The notes below the pieces were generated by a model that did not search any database, had not been told where the DNA came from, and saw only the letters and a list, made by a program, of their open reading frames with translations. Of a stretch of 14,583 nt of DNA, positions 6,485 through 14,519 are shown piece by piece (position 1 is the first letter of the stretch; each line of letters begins with the position of its first letter). Origin of the DNA: Entamoeba invadens IP1 (Eukaryota; Evosea; Mastigamoebida; Endamoebidae); assembly GCF_000330505.1 (NCBI RefSeq), contig NW_004443569.1, forward strand, positions 67,136-81,718, in the 5' to 3' direction. The position numbers were made by a program, and so were the translations under genes.

Positions 6485-9400
6485 ATGAAAACAACTATGA
6501 TTGCTGATAGAATACTTGTATACTTCCTTATTTGCTACTGTTGTTGTATAGAATTACCAATAACGTCTCTTAGTGGAGATCAGGTGTTTGAAATCAATGA
6601 CGGACAAACATACACATCAGGATATGAAATTACTTTAAATGACAACTCACAATTCATTATATCCAATTACACAACACTCATATGTAACAACAAAATATTT
6701 TTGAATAACAACTCCACACTCATAATAAAAGATAACTCATCATTTTTTGTCAACGAGAATTTGTCGATGAGTGCAAAGTCCTCACTTGTTGTTATGAACA
6801 GTTCATATATTAGGGCAAATAATTTAATACTCAAAGAATCATCAAATATCAAATTCTATGACAACTCAACGTGTAACCAATCAAAATTCGATCTTGTTGG
6901 AATTTCATTGGTTGAGCTGAATGGTGCATCGAAGATTAATGCAAACGAATTTAAAATGGCTGGAAATGCCAATGTTATCTGCAAAAATACAACATATTTT
7001 CAAATAAACAGTTTCACAATTGATGGTAATGCCAGTTGTACATTGATTGGAAGTTCTATTTTTTACTCTTCAAATACCATCGAATTTAAAGCAAATAGCC
7101 AAGTCATTCTTTTCGACAATTCACTTTTTAGATCAGAAAACGAAATTAAAATATCTTCTACAAAAGGGGCTGTGTTATATAACAATTCAAAAATGTTTGG
7201 TAGTAAAAATTTTGAAATTAAAGGATCGTCGTTTGTGGAGTTGAATTCGAATGCTGGTGTAGAGACTGGTGGGGATTTTAAAATCAATGAAAATTCAAAT
7301 TTGTATTTACGAGGAGAAAATGACCAGAAGGTTGTCATTTCTAAGAAACTAATTTGTGACAATGGCGTTTTAACATCATTTGGTAACTCATACATTTCTA
7401 TAAACGATGAATTGTCACTTGGTGGTAATTGTAAAGTTAATTTTACAGCACGGACTATACGTGATATCCCTTTCTTTCAAGTAAATAAAGTCAGTAACTT
7501 TTCTGGTACAATATTGGCTCATGACAATCAATTTGATATTGCCTTTGCATATCCTGATCAAATAATAACAGGTATAACAACTAATAATGATGTCAAAATG
7601 GTACAAAACAATCGATTGGCAAGATTTGGCGATTCCACAAAGATATTTTGCCATTTGGGGATGTCGAGTCCGGGAGATGTTGAATACATTGAATCGTATT
7701 GCCCATGTAGTGGTGTTGACTGTTATATAACACCACTGAGTTCTGTCACATCTTTCAAAGTTGACATTGCAAGTGATGTTTTGCAAACTAAAAAGTCTTA
7801 TGAGATAGGAAACACTTTTAATGAAGTTGTTGTTTTGGGAAGTAACAATTTATTTTCTTTTGCAAAAACGGACGGTGTAGTCATGTATTCCAACAACAAA
7901 AACAGTGTTTCTATTCAGATGAATGAAATGACCAAAGAGGTGCTTTTCATATCAAATTCTTCGTTTTTAATTTCACAACAATTTAAACAAACATGTAATT
8001 ACTGTTATACAAAGAATGGAGATGTGACTTGCAATAATTGTACCAATGAATGTCCAGATTACAAATACAATGCAACTGGGAAAGAGTGTTCTTCTTGTCA
8101 AGACCTAAATTGTGAGAGTTGTACAATTGGTGTTGATGTCTGTCTGAAGTGTGGTGGTGGGTATTACTTAATTAATGGCAAATGTGACACAATTCCACAA
8201 TGTCAGTTGATTCAAGTTAATAGATGTCGAAAGTGTGATAATGGTTATATATTGAAAGAGATGAAATGTGTGACAGTAGATAATTGTGTTGATGAGAAAG
8301 TTGATGGAAGTTGTTTGATTTGTGATTATAAAGACAACACAGTTAATATCAATGGAAATTGTGAACACGTTGACAACACCAAAATCGTTCATCAAACTGT
8401 TATTTCGTGTGAGAGTGGCTTTGTATTAAACAAGTCCCTCTGCAACAAATGTGATTCAACTTATCCAAATTCTGTGTTGTGTGAAAATGGAAAAACAACA
8501 AAATGTGATGACAAAAGCAAAATGAGTTTAAGTGGAACTTGTGAAATTGATTCCTGTGTGAGTCCAAATGATGAAAATGGGAAGTGTACACCTGAAATAG
8601 ATGGCTGTTCGAAATACACAAACACACGATGTGTAGAGTGTCAAAGCAATATGATTCTTTCTCAAAACACGTGTATACAAAAAGAAGTTAATAATTGCAC
8701 ACAAATGAAATCAACAAAATGTGTGAGATGTGAAGATGGTTATTACATTGATGAAACGACGAATGGTGAATGTTCAAGTTGTGATACAAACTGTAAGACG
8801 TGCATTTCCAACTCAACTTTCTGTCTTTCGTGCAACGACAAACAGTTTCTGAGCAATCACAAGTGTCTAACAAATGAAGACCTGGAAAATGTATGCACGC
8901 AGTTTGTGCCATCAGGTGGGTGTGTGAAGTGTATTAATGGTTATTACAGAAACGGACTTTCATGTGAGAAGTGTGACGTCAAATGTGGCACTTGCAACAA
9001 CAAAGAAATGTGTTTGATGTGCAATGAAACAAATTACAAAACAGCAAATAATGAATGTAAACCACAAAGCGACGTTATTGGGTGTAAAGTGGAAGTGACA
9101 CAAAATGGGTGTTTACAGTGTTCTGATGGGTATTACACAGTCAACACAAATGAATGTGGAAAGTGCGATGAAAGTTGTTTGACATGTTTGTTATTAAACA
9201 ACAAGTGCACGTCTTGTGGTGACACACAAGTTTTGGTAGACTCAAAATGTCTTAATGTGTCTGCAATTAGTAATTGTAATGAAGTAACCAAATCAAAATG
9301 CTCCAAATGCACTTTTTGGCACGTTCCCAGTGATGATGGCACTTATTGCAACTCGAAAGCTGTTTGGTGGGTCATTCTGATTATCGTTTTATTTCTACTT

Positions 9401-10702
9401 TTAGTAGTTATTATAGTAATTATTCTTATTATGATATTATTTAATTATTTATTGCAACGCAAACACGAAAAGAAACTTGAGAAGACTACGACTCTATTCT
9501 CAATGAATAAATCGAACATTCAGTTTGTCCGTTTGCCGAGTGGTATTTGTATCTCTCCTGATCAAATTGATTTGAATTTGGAAGTCCAAGAGCTACCAAT
9601 TGAGACCGAAACGAAAGTCTTATTTTGTGTTGGGAACACCAAAAAGATGAGTCTAAAAGTCCAATTTTCACTGAAAAGTGATGTCACAAAATTTACAATG
9701 AAGTGTTCACCGGATATAGTGACTCTTAAGAAGGGTTTTGCGTGTGAATTTAGCATTGGTATTACTCCAATTTGCACTTCTAAAATCGACACAACACTTC
9801 TTGTCATTTCCAAGTCACTGAAAGATGGCAAAGAAAATTACAATGAAGTCAAAATGGTTGGGGTCACTGCCCAATCCAGTCGAATCGACCCAGAAGAATT
9901 ACAAGAGGAGAAGATACTTGGCGAAGGATCGTTTGGAATTGTCGTCAAAGGCACATTCAGAAATAATACCGTCGCTATTAAAAAGATGAAAGAAGTTTCT
10001 AATGAGAAAGTTGCAATGGCTGAATTTACAAAGGAAGTTGAGATGTTGGACAAATTTAGGAGTGAGTATATCGTCCATTTCTATGGCGCTGTTTTTATAC
10101 CAAACAAAGTGTGTATGGTCACTGAATTTGCACCATTTGGGTCGTTACAAGACTTAATTAGCAAAAGAAAGTCGAATGAGGTTAATATAAAATTGAAGAT
10201 CAAATTTATGTTAGACGCATCAAAAGGTCTTTTGTATTTACATGAAAATGGAATATTACACAGAGACATCAAACCAGACAACATTCTTGTGTTTTCTTTG
10301 GATTTGAACGACACGGTGAACGCGAAATTGACGGATTTTGGGAGTGCGAGGAATATTAATTTGATGATGACTAACATGACATTCACTAAAGGTATCGGGT
10401 CACCAACTTACATGGCGCCTGAAATATTGAAGAAAGAACATTACAAGAAACCGGCTGATATATTTTCGTTTGCTATCACCCTGTATGAGTGCTTTGGATG
10501 GTGCAATGCATACTCAGAAAAAGAGTTCAAGTTTCCATGGAAAATAGCTGAGTTTGTCACAAGTAGTAAAAGACTTGAAAAATTAAGTTCGATGTCTGAG
10601 GAACAATTTGAATTAATCAATATGTGTTGGAAACAAAATTCAAAAGAACGAATAGAAATCCAAAAAGTTGTTATTTTGATAAATGGGTTAATTGATAATT
10701 AA
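6485..10702 (+). CDS. Transmembrane receptor-like protein kinase (Entamoeba TMK family), beta-helix-like and CXXC-rich ectodomain
   Basis: The product is 1405 residues. Signal peptide about 1-21; residues about 40-480 are N/S-rich imperfect repeats (NNSTLIIKDNSSFF, NSSYIRANNLILKESS) that look like a parallel beta-helix and carry many N-glycosylation sequons; residues 504-955 are a cysteine-rich region of CXXC units as in Entamoeba TMKs and the Gal/GalNAc lectin intermediate subunit; one membrane helix about 961-991 is followed by RKHEKK as stop-transfer. A cytosolic beta-sandwich-like linker (about 1035-1135) precedes the kinase domain (about 1140-1405). The domain keeps GEGSFG (1146-1151), VAIK with Lys1166, HRDIKPDN (Asp1261), DFG (1284-1286) and APE (1311-1313), so it should be an active TKL-type Ser/Thr kinase. 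Family knowledge: such kinases act in surface sensing and phagocytosis; the ligand here is unknown. ATG 6485 was chosen; the frame is open to a GTG at 6467, but eukaryotic initiation there is unlikely. Confidence 0.93.
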   Translation: MKTTMIADRILVYFLICYCCCIELPITSLSGDQVFEINDGQTYTSGYEITLNDNSQFIISNYTTLICNNKIFLNNNSTLIIKDNSSFFVNENLSMSAKSSLVVMNSSYIRANNLILKESSNIKFYDNSTCNQSKFDLVGISLVELNGASKINANEFKMAGNANVICKNTTYFQINSFTIDGNASCTLIGSSIFYSSNTIEFKANSQVILFDNSLFRSENEIKISSTKGAVLYNNSKMFGSKNFEIKGSSFVELNSNAGVETGGDFKINENSNLYLRGENDQKVVISKKLICDNGVLTSFGNSYISINDELSLGGNCKVNFTARTIRDIPFFQVNKVSNFSGTILAHDNQFDIAFAYPDQIITGITTNNDVKMVQNNRLARFGDSTKIFCHLGMSSPGDVEYIESYCPCSGVDCYITPLSSVTSFKVDIASDVLQTKKSYEIGNTFNEVVVLGSNNLFSFAKTDGVVMYSNNKNSVSIQMNEMTKEVLFISNSSFLISQQFKQTCNYCYTKNGDVTCNNCTNECPDYKYNATGKECSSCQDLNCESCTIGVDVCLKCGGGYYLINGKCDTIPQCQLIQVNRCRKCDNGYILKEMKCVTVDNCVDEKVDGSCLICDYKDNTVNINGNCEHVDNTKIVHQTVISCESGFVLNKSLCNKCDSTYPNSVLCENGKTTKCDDKSKMSLSGTCEIDSCVSPNDENGKCTPEIDGCSKYTNTRCVECQSNMILSQNTCIQKEVNNCTQMKSTKCVRCEDGYYIDETTNGECSSCDTNCKTCISNSTFCLSCNDKQFLSNHKCLTNEDLENVCTQFVPSGGCVKCINGYYRNGLSCEKCDVKCGTCNNKEMCLMCNETNYKTANNECKPQSDVIGCKVEVTQNGCLQCSDGYYTVNTNECGKCDESCLTCLLLNNKCTSCGDTQVLVDSKCLNVSAISNCNEVTKSKCSKCTFWHVPSDDGTYCNSKAVWWVILIIVLFLLLVVIIVIILIMILFNYLLQRKHEKKLEKTTTLFSMNKSNIQFVRLPSGICISPDQIDLNLEVQELPIETETKVLFCVGNTKKMSLKVQFSLKSDVTKFTMKCSPDIVTLKKGFACEFSIGITPICTSKIDTTLLVISKSLKDGKENYNEVKMVGVTAQSSRIDPEELQEEKILGEGSFGIVVKGTFRNNTVAIKKMKEVSNEKVAMAEFTKEVEMLDKFRSEYIVHFYGAVFIPNKVCMVTEFAPFGSLQDLISKRKSNEVNIKLKIKFMLDASKGLLYLHENGILHRDIKPDNILVFSLDLNDTVNAKLTDFGSARNINLMMTNMTFTKGIGSPTYMAPEILKKEHYKKPADIFSFAITLYECFGWCNAYSEKEFKFPWKIAEFVTSSKRLEKLSSMSEEQFELINMCWKQNSKERIEIQKVVILINGLIDN

Positions 10703-10851
10703 TATTATTTGTTTTGTGTTTGTTTTATATTTTATTAATTTGTGTCAGGTTGTTTTGTGCACAAAGTTGGTCTTAATAGATTATAAACACATTTTTATTT
10801 ATAAACTGTTTAATTATTTTATTTATTAATTACCATTTTATGACTATTTAA

Positions 10852-11385
10852 ACGATAATGAGATATAACCAAATTAATGAGAATAATAATGAAACATTGA
10901 AAAAAGTTGGAAATAACAAAGGGTATATATATCATTTTAAGATAAAAATATCATTGATTGACAAATTTTTGAATGGATATGTTGTCCACTTACATGGTTC
11001 TGTTTCTTAAGCGAGTAAATTCTAACTTACTAAATTTGCACAAAATATTTTTTTGAAATAACTAATAAAAAACAATTCAAAAAATGACACATTTTTTAAT
11101 GTGAGTGAAATTATCGTTGAAAGCAATAAAAGGCTTTTTTAATTTATTAAATATTACATTTTACTCGATTTTATTACGCCGAACAACTTTTTATTGTTTC
11201 GCATTGACAATTCAATGGATGTATCATTTTTACTAATTAAATTATTAAGGTTTAAATTATGGTTTTCATGTTTTAAAAAACATTTCTTTTTTATTGAAAT
11301 AAGTGAAATGAAGAGTAAGTTGAAAAATATCAATCATATAACAAAACAAAATAAAAATAAAAAGAAGAATAAAGTCATTTGCTAA
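10852..11385 (+). pseudogene. Decayed kinase-domain pseudogene
   Basis: One plus-strand frame can be aligned to the kinase domain of the TMK just upstream. IDKFLNGYVVHLHGSV (10957-11004) matches LDKFRSEYIVHFYGAV, and ILLDFITPNNFLLF (11158-11199) matches ILHRDIKPDNILVF, with SNKRLF*FI before it matching the SKGLLYLH helix. The distance between the two blocks is 201 bases here and 207 in the live gene, so it is collinear. The frame is broken by TAA at 11008, 11023, 11059 and 11140, and the catalytic HRD Asp and Lys are lost. The glycine loop is not recognisable; similarity fades near 10852. The downstream open part (11194-11382) lies past the catalytic loop. It is most likely the remnant of a tandem TMK duplicate. 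Borders are approximate. Confidence 0.65.
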
Positions 11386-11449
11386 AAGTTGTCTGGTCTG
11401 AAAAATTGCCTGAAGATTTTTAGACCATTATAAATGGAATATTTCGGGC
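11384..11449. repeat. Dispersed repeat, copy B (partial)
   Basis: AAAAGTTGTCTGGT (11384-11397) and TTTTTAGACCATTATAAATG followed by GGAATATTTCGGGC (11436-11449) correspond to AAAAGTTATCTGGT and TTTTGGACATTATGG then GGAATATTTCGGG in copy A at 5922-5969, same orientation. TGGTCTGAAAAAT and ATTTTTAGACCA inside it form a near-perfect stem. The right arm present in copy A was not found, so this copy looks truncated. It starts right at the end of the kinase relic. Confidence 0.5.
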
Positions 11450-11594
11450 ATTTTTTAAAAATTCCAAAAACATAAAAAAACTTTAGTTATGAAAGTATTA
11501 CTTCAAAAATTGAACAATGAAATCAATTTCTAAACTGTATATCTTGTTATTGATTTGTTGTCATTACTGAAATCACAATTTTTAAACCAATTTC

Positions 11595-11634
11595 AACATT
11601 CAATAATAAAATTGTTTTAGAATAATTGAATGTT
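11595..11634. repeat. 10-bp inverted repeat (hairpin)
   Basis: AACATTCAAT (11595-11604) and ATTGAATGTT (11625-11634) are perfect complements around a 20-base loop. No flanking duplication is seen; function unknown. Confidence 0.4.
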
Positions 11635-11663
11635 ACGAAACAATAGTGTAATAATTATATTAA

Positions 11664-11695
11664 AATATTATGCCTATTAATTTAGGCATATTATT
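11664..11695. repeat. 13-bp hairpin with one mismatch
   Basis: AATATTATGCCTA (11664-11676) and TAGGCATATTATT (11683-11695) pair at 12 of 13 positions with a 6-base loop. It stands out through the GC-containing GCCTA/TAGGC core in AT-rich DNA, only 29 bases after the previous hairpin. Confidence 0.45.
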
Positions 11696-12324
11696 AAATA
11701 TATTTGTATTATAATAATTATAATTAAAATAATTATAACTAATAGTAATTTCAAAATAGTATAATAATAATTTAGTTTTAAAATAAATAATAATAATTAA
11801 CAATTTATTTATTTTTTTGATATTGATTTAATAGTATATTATAACTTCAATTTTATATATTAATTAATTTATTCATCCTTTTCGTTAATTAAAAAAATAT
11901 GTTAATTGAAATTTTTATCATTTCTTATAAAAAAAGTTTTCGATGAATGCCAAAGATTTTTACAAAATAATGAAAAAATAGAAAAAAAAAAACATTTGGT
12001 ATAATTAAAATATAGTAAAAAAAACCTTTTAAAATGGTTGGTCACTTTCAATTTTTCTTATATTTTTTTAATAAAAACAATTATAAAGTATAGTTATTGT
12101 TATTGATTTCAAAGATGACTGGAGAAATTTGAGATTTGTGAAAAGAGAAAGCTAATAATAGTCGAATCAAACACCAAAACATTTCAATCTCCAGTAAAAA
12201 ACCATAAAAATAGTAAAACAAATAATAAAAAAAATGAAACAACTACCAAAGTAACCAATAAACTATACCGAAACTATACACAAATTAGACAATTACTAAA
12301 AATGGGATTGTTCTCACATTTTAA

Positions 12325-12347
12325 GATTTAAAGCAGAGTTAGAACTC
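12325..12347 (+). promoter_or_regulatory. Core promoter of the calponin-homology gene (TATA plus GAAC-like)
   Basis: GATTTAAAG (12325-12333) closely matches the Entamoeba TATA consensus GTATTTAAAG, and AGAACTC (12341-12347) resembles the GAAC element AATGAACT, which in E. histolytica lies between TATA and the initiator. The ATG follows at 12359, 25 bases after the TATA box, consistent with a leader of only a few bases. This is the best promoter match in the window and fits a well-expressed gene. Confidence 0.5.
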
Positions 12348-12358
12348 AAAAGTTAAGA

Positions 12359-14023
12359 ATGGTTGAGGAAAGTATAAAGAACAAGGCATGGGTGCGTATC
12401 CAAGAGAAGCTCTACATGTCCTGGATGAATGAAGTACTAGAGAAGCGGAACATGGAAGTGACGAATTTATTATTAGATGTTGCCGATGGTATTAAATTAA
12501 TTAACTTTATCGAGGCCTTATCGAATTTAAAGATCGAGGGGTACATCAAGAAGCCCAACAATCGGATCCAGCGAGTTGCCAATGGGAACAAGTTCTGTGA
12601 GTTTATTAAGTTCCAATTGAACTTCCCGAACCCTGGTTGTTTCCCTGAGAACATAGTTGATCTTGGCACTGAGAAAGCTGATAATCGGAACTTATTAGGA
12701 CTTCTCTATCTTCTCTTTAGAAGGTATCGCCTTGATGTTATAAAGAACGAGGAAGGCACTGAGAAAGGTAAAGAGAAGAACAATGCCCTTTTAGAATGGG
12801 TGAAGAAGATAGCTTCTAATTATGGACTTGAAGTCACTGGGTTTAAGTCGTCATTCAATGACGGGAAAGTCTTTTTAGCACTTGCCCATTACATTTCCAA
12901 CAAGAGTTTTGACTATGAAGAATTTAAAGAGAAGCCGACGGAAGAAGTTTTAGATAAGGCATTCACTGTAGCACAAGAGAATGGAATCCCAAGAGTCTTA
13001 GAAATCACTGATGTCACTGAGAACATCTTAGAAGCACGTGGATACGAGATGTACGTATCTCTCTTCCACAATGAATATACTAAGAGACAACAGATAGAAG
13101 CTTTAAAGGGAACCTTTGCGAAGAGCCAGGAGCAACTTGCGATGGAAGCGAAGAGTCAGGAGGACTTAGTTAACTTGAACGTGGAACTCTCGAACACGCG
13201 AGACGAGTTAAAAAGTACAGTTGAAGGACTTGAGAAGACTGCGGAAGAGAAGAAGAGCGAATTAATAGAACTTCAAGTGAAAGGGACGAGCTTGGATGAG
13301 TTAATTAAAGAGAAGAAGGAAGTCTATAATAAAGTCGAGATGAGTAAAAATGAGAAGGAAGTTGGAGCGAAGTCAGCGGAGGAGGTCTACGAGACGAATA
13401 TGAAGAAGATTGATGAGAATAAAGACATCAAAAAAGACGACGACGATGAAATTGACTCGCTGAGTAAACAAATAGAAGAGACGAAGAAGAGAATTGAAGA
13501 GGTCAAAACTCTTTTGGAGAATATGAGGAGCAAAGAAGCTGAATCGATGGCGTCTAAATACGTCGAAGCGCAGAAGAAGTGCGACGAGATGAATAAGAGG
13601 AAGTGCGAAGTCGAAGAGGAGATCGAAGAATTAGAAGAGACTTTGAGTAAACGAAATGAGAAGGTCTCAATGATGGAAAATGAGTTGGATATCGACAAGG
13701 ACAATTTACTGAGAGGAAATACTTTACAGGAACTGTACTTGAACGTTGCACCTGTCGAAGAGAACTTGAGAGAACATATCGTCAACCTCCACAAGTGGGC
13801 TCCTTATATGAAAAACACAGAAGGATTCGGAAATGAAGACGAAAAGGTCAAAGAATTGGATAAACAAAAGGAAGGTAACTATAAGGAGGTCTTAAAGGCG
13901 CTCGCTACTGATCTAGAAGGAGAAAACGACGAACTCGGAAAGGTACTTGTCGAAGTCAAGAAAAATCAATTGAAGAAACAAACTAAGAAGCCTACTATGA
14001 AGAAACCGACAGTCAAGAAATAA
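12359..14023 (+). CDS. Two-calponin-homology-domain coiled-coil actin-binding protein (cortexillin / alpha-actinin-like)
   Basis: The product is 554 residues. CH1 spans about 10-125 (start QEKLYMSWMN, close to the actinin-type actin-binding signature; DGIKLINFIEALS); CH2 spans about 139-245 (LLEWVKKIASNYGLEVTGF, DGKVFLALAHY, MYVSLFHNEY). Tandem CH domains form an F-actin-binding module. Residues about 247-455 are a highly charged K/E coiled coil suited to dimerisation, followed by a helical region and a basic tail (KKQTKKPTMKKPTVKK). No EF-hands or filamin repeats are seen, so it is neither a canonical alpha-actinin nor a filamin. The order CH-CH, coiled coil, basic tail is that of amoebozoan cortexillins, which bundle actin at the cortex and cleavage furrow and bind membrane lipid by the basic tail; orthology is inferred. 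GC content is much higher than in neighbours, suggesting optimised codons and strong expression. Confidence 0.9.
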   Translation: MVEESIKNKAWVRIQEKLYMSWMNEVLEKRNMEVTNLLLDVADGIKLINFIEALSNLKIEGYIKKPNNRIQRVANGNKFCEFIKFQLNFPNPGCFPENIVDLGTEKADNRNLLGLLYLLFRRYRLDVIKNEEGTEKGKEKNNALLEWVKKIASNYGLEVTGFKSSFNDGKVFLALAHYISNKSFDYEEFKEKPTEEVLDKAFTVAQENGIPRVLEITDVTENILEARGYEMYVSLFHNEYTKRQQIEALKGTFAKSQEQLAMEAKSQEDLVNLNVELSNTRDELKSTVEGLEKTAEEKKSELIELQVKGTSLDELIKEKKEVYNKVEMSKNEKEVGAKSAEEVYETNMKKIDENKDIKKDDDDEIDSLSKQIEETKKRIEEVKTLLENMRSKEAESMASKYVEAQKKCDEMNKRKCEVEEEIEELEETLSKRNEKVSMMENELDIDKDNLLRGNTLQELYLNVAPVEENLREHIVNLHKWAPYMKNTEGFGNEDEKVKELDKQKEGNYKEVLKALATDLEGENDELGKVLVEVKKNQLKKQTKKPTMKKPTVKK

Positions 14024-14091
14024 AAATTCATTGCTTTGAGAAGTTTGGGTTGATGAAATCGATTATATACTTCTTAGTTAATTGTTATTAG

Positions 14092-14196
14092 ATATTTATA
14101 ATATTTATAATAATATTTATAATAATATTTATAATAATATTTATAATAACATTTATAATAATATTTATAATAATATTTATAATAATATTTATAATT
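14092..14196. repeat. 12-bp AT-rich short tandem repeat, about 8.7 copies
   Basis: ATATTTATAATA is repeated head to tail in exact register from 14101 to 14184 (one copy reads ACATTTATAATA), followed by two diverging copies (ATATTTATAATT, ATATTTATTACA) and preceded by a 9-base partial copy (14092-14100). Known from the genus: tRNA genes are often arranged in arrays with AT-rich short tandem repeats between them, and a tRNA gene lies 243 bases away here. Confidence 0.85.
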
Positions 14197-14426
14197 ATAT
14201 TTATTACATAATTTATTATACTATTAATTATATTGTTATTTTTATTGTTTTTTTAATTATTATTTAAATAATATATTTTATTAAATAACTTTATACTATA
14301 TATTTATTATTAATTACTATAATTTAAATTAAAATTATTAATTAAAATTTGTTATTCTAATAATTTTCATTCAAATGAACATTTGTTATATAATCAAATT
14401 ATTTTCATTTTAAAACTGTTTGTTTA

Positions 14427-14438
14427 AAAGTTATAAAA
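14427..14438 (-). terminator. RNA polymerase III terminator of tRNA-Leu
   Basis: On the minus strand the discriminator A is followed at once by TTTT (plus-strand AAAA 14435-14438), with a second TTTT at 14427-14430. Runs of four or more T are the standard polymerase III stop. Confidence 0.65.
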
Positions 14439-14519
14439 TGCACACGGTGGGGTTCGAACCCACGAATCTTTCGAAATTGGTGCCTAAAACCAACGCCTTG
14501 ACCACTCGGCCACGTGTGC
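14439..14519 (-). tRNA. tRNA-Leu, anticodon UAG
   Basis: On the minus strand the acceptor stem GCACACG pairs with CGTGTGC, followed by discriminator A (14439). The D arm is GCCGAGTGGTCAAGGC. The anticodon stem TTGGT/ACCAA encloses loop TTTAGGC, giving anticodon TAG (plus strand 14484-14486), which reads CUN leucine codons, chiefly CUA. An extra arm of about 13 bases (TTTCGAAAGATTC) makes it a class II tRNA as expected for Leu. The T arm GTGGG TTCGAAC CCCAC is perfect. There is no intron and no encoded CCA. The internal A box (TGGCCGAGTGG) and B box (GGTTCGAACCC) are intact, so it should be functional. Confidence 0.95.

Larger units (their letters stand above)
10703..12358. other. AT-rich spacer between the kinase and the calponin-homology gene
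   Basis: It holds a decayed kinase fragment, a dispersed repeat copy and two hairpins, listed separately. From 11700 to 12320 it is extreme AT-rich DNA. An 8-bp inverted repeat, ACTGGAGA (about 12119-12126) and TCTCCAGT (about 12189-12196), is the only other structure noticed, and no gene is supported. Confidence 0.6.
14024..14438. other. AT-rich spacer between the calponin-homology gene and the tRNA
   Basis: Apart from the 12-bp tandem repeat (14092-14196, listed separately) this is simple AT-rich DNA. No gene is supported; the open frame over the repeat (IYNN repeated) is a by-product of its 12-base period. Confidence 0.7.

Noticed and set aside
8168..8912. Cys/His-rich minus-strand reading frames inside the kinase gene
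   Set aside because: They are antisense shadows of the CXXC repeats with no start context or homology.
11194..11385. A 63-residue independent small gene
   Set aside because: It starts at TTG and lies in the same frame as the kinase relic; it is the stop-free tail of that pseudogene.
13387..13794. Ser-rich minus-strand reading frame inside the calponin-homology gene
   Set aside because: It is the shadow of the Lys/Glu-rich coiled coil; the plus-strand frame has clear domains.
14022..14030. AAAAATTCA, an exact match to the Entamoeba initiator element
   Set aside because: It overlaps the stop codon of the calponin-homology gene and no gene follows on that strand; a chance match in AT-rich DNA.
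14082..14267. Small protein of repeated IYNN
   Set aside because: It is only the 12-bp tandem repeat read in frame; its start is TTG-like and composition is pure AT.
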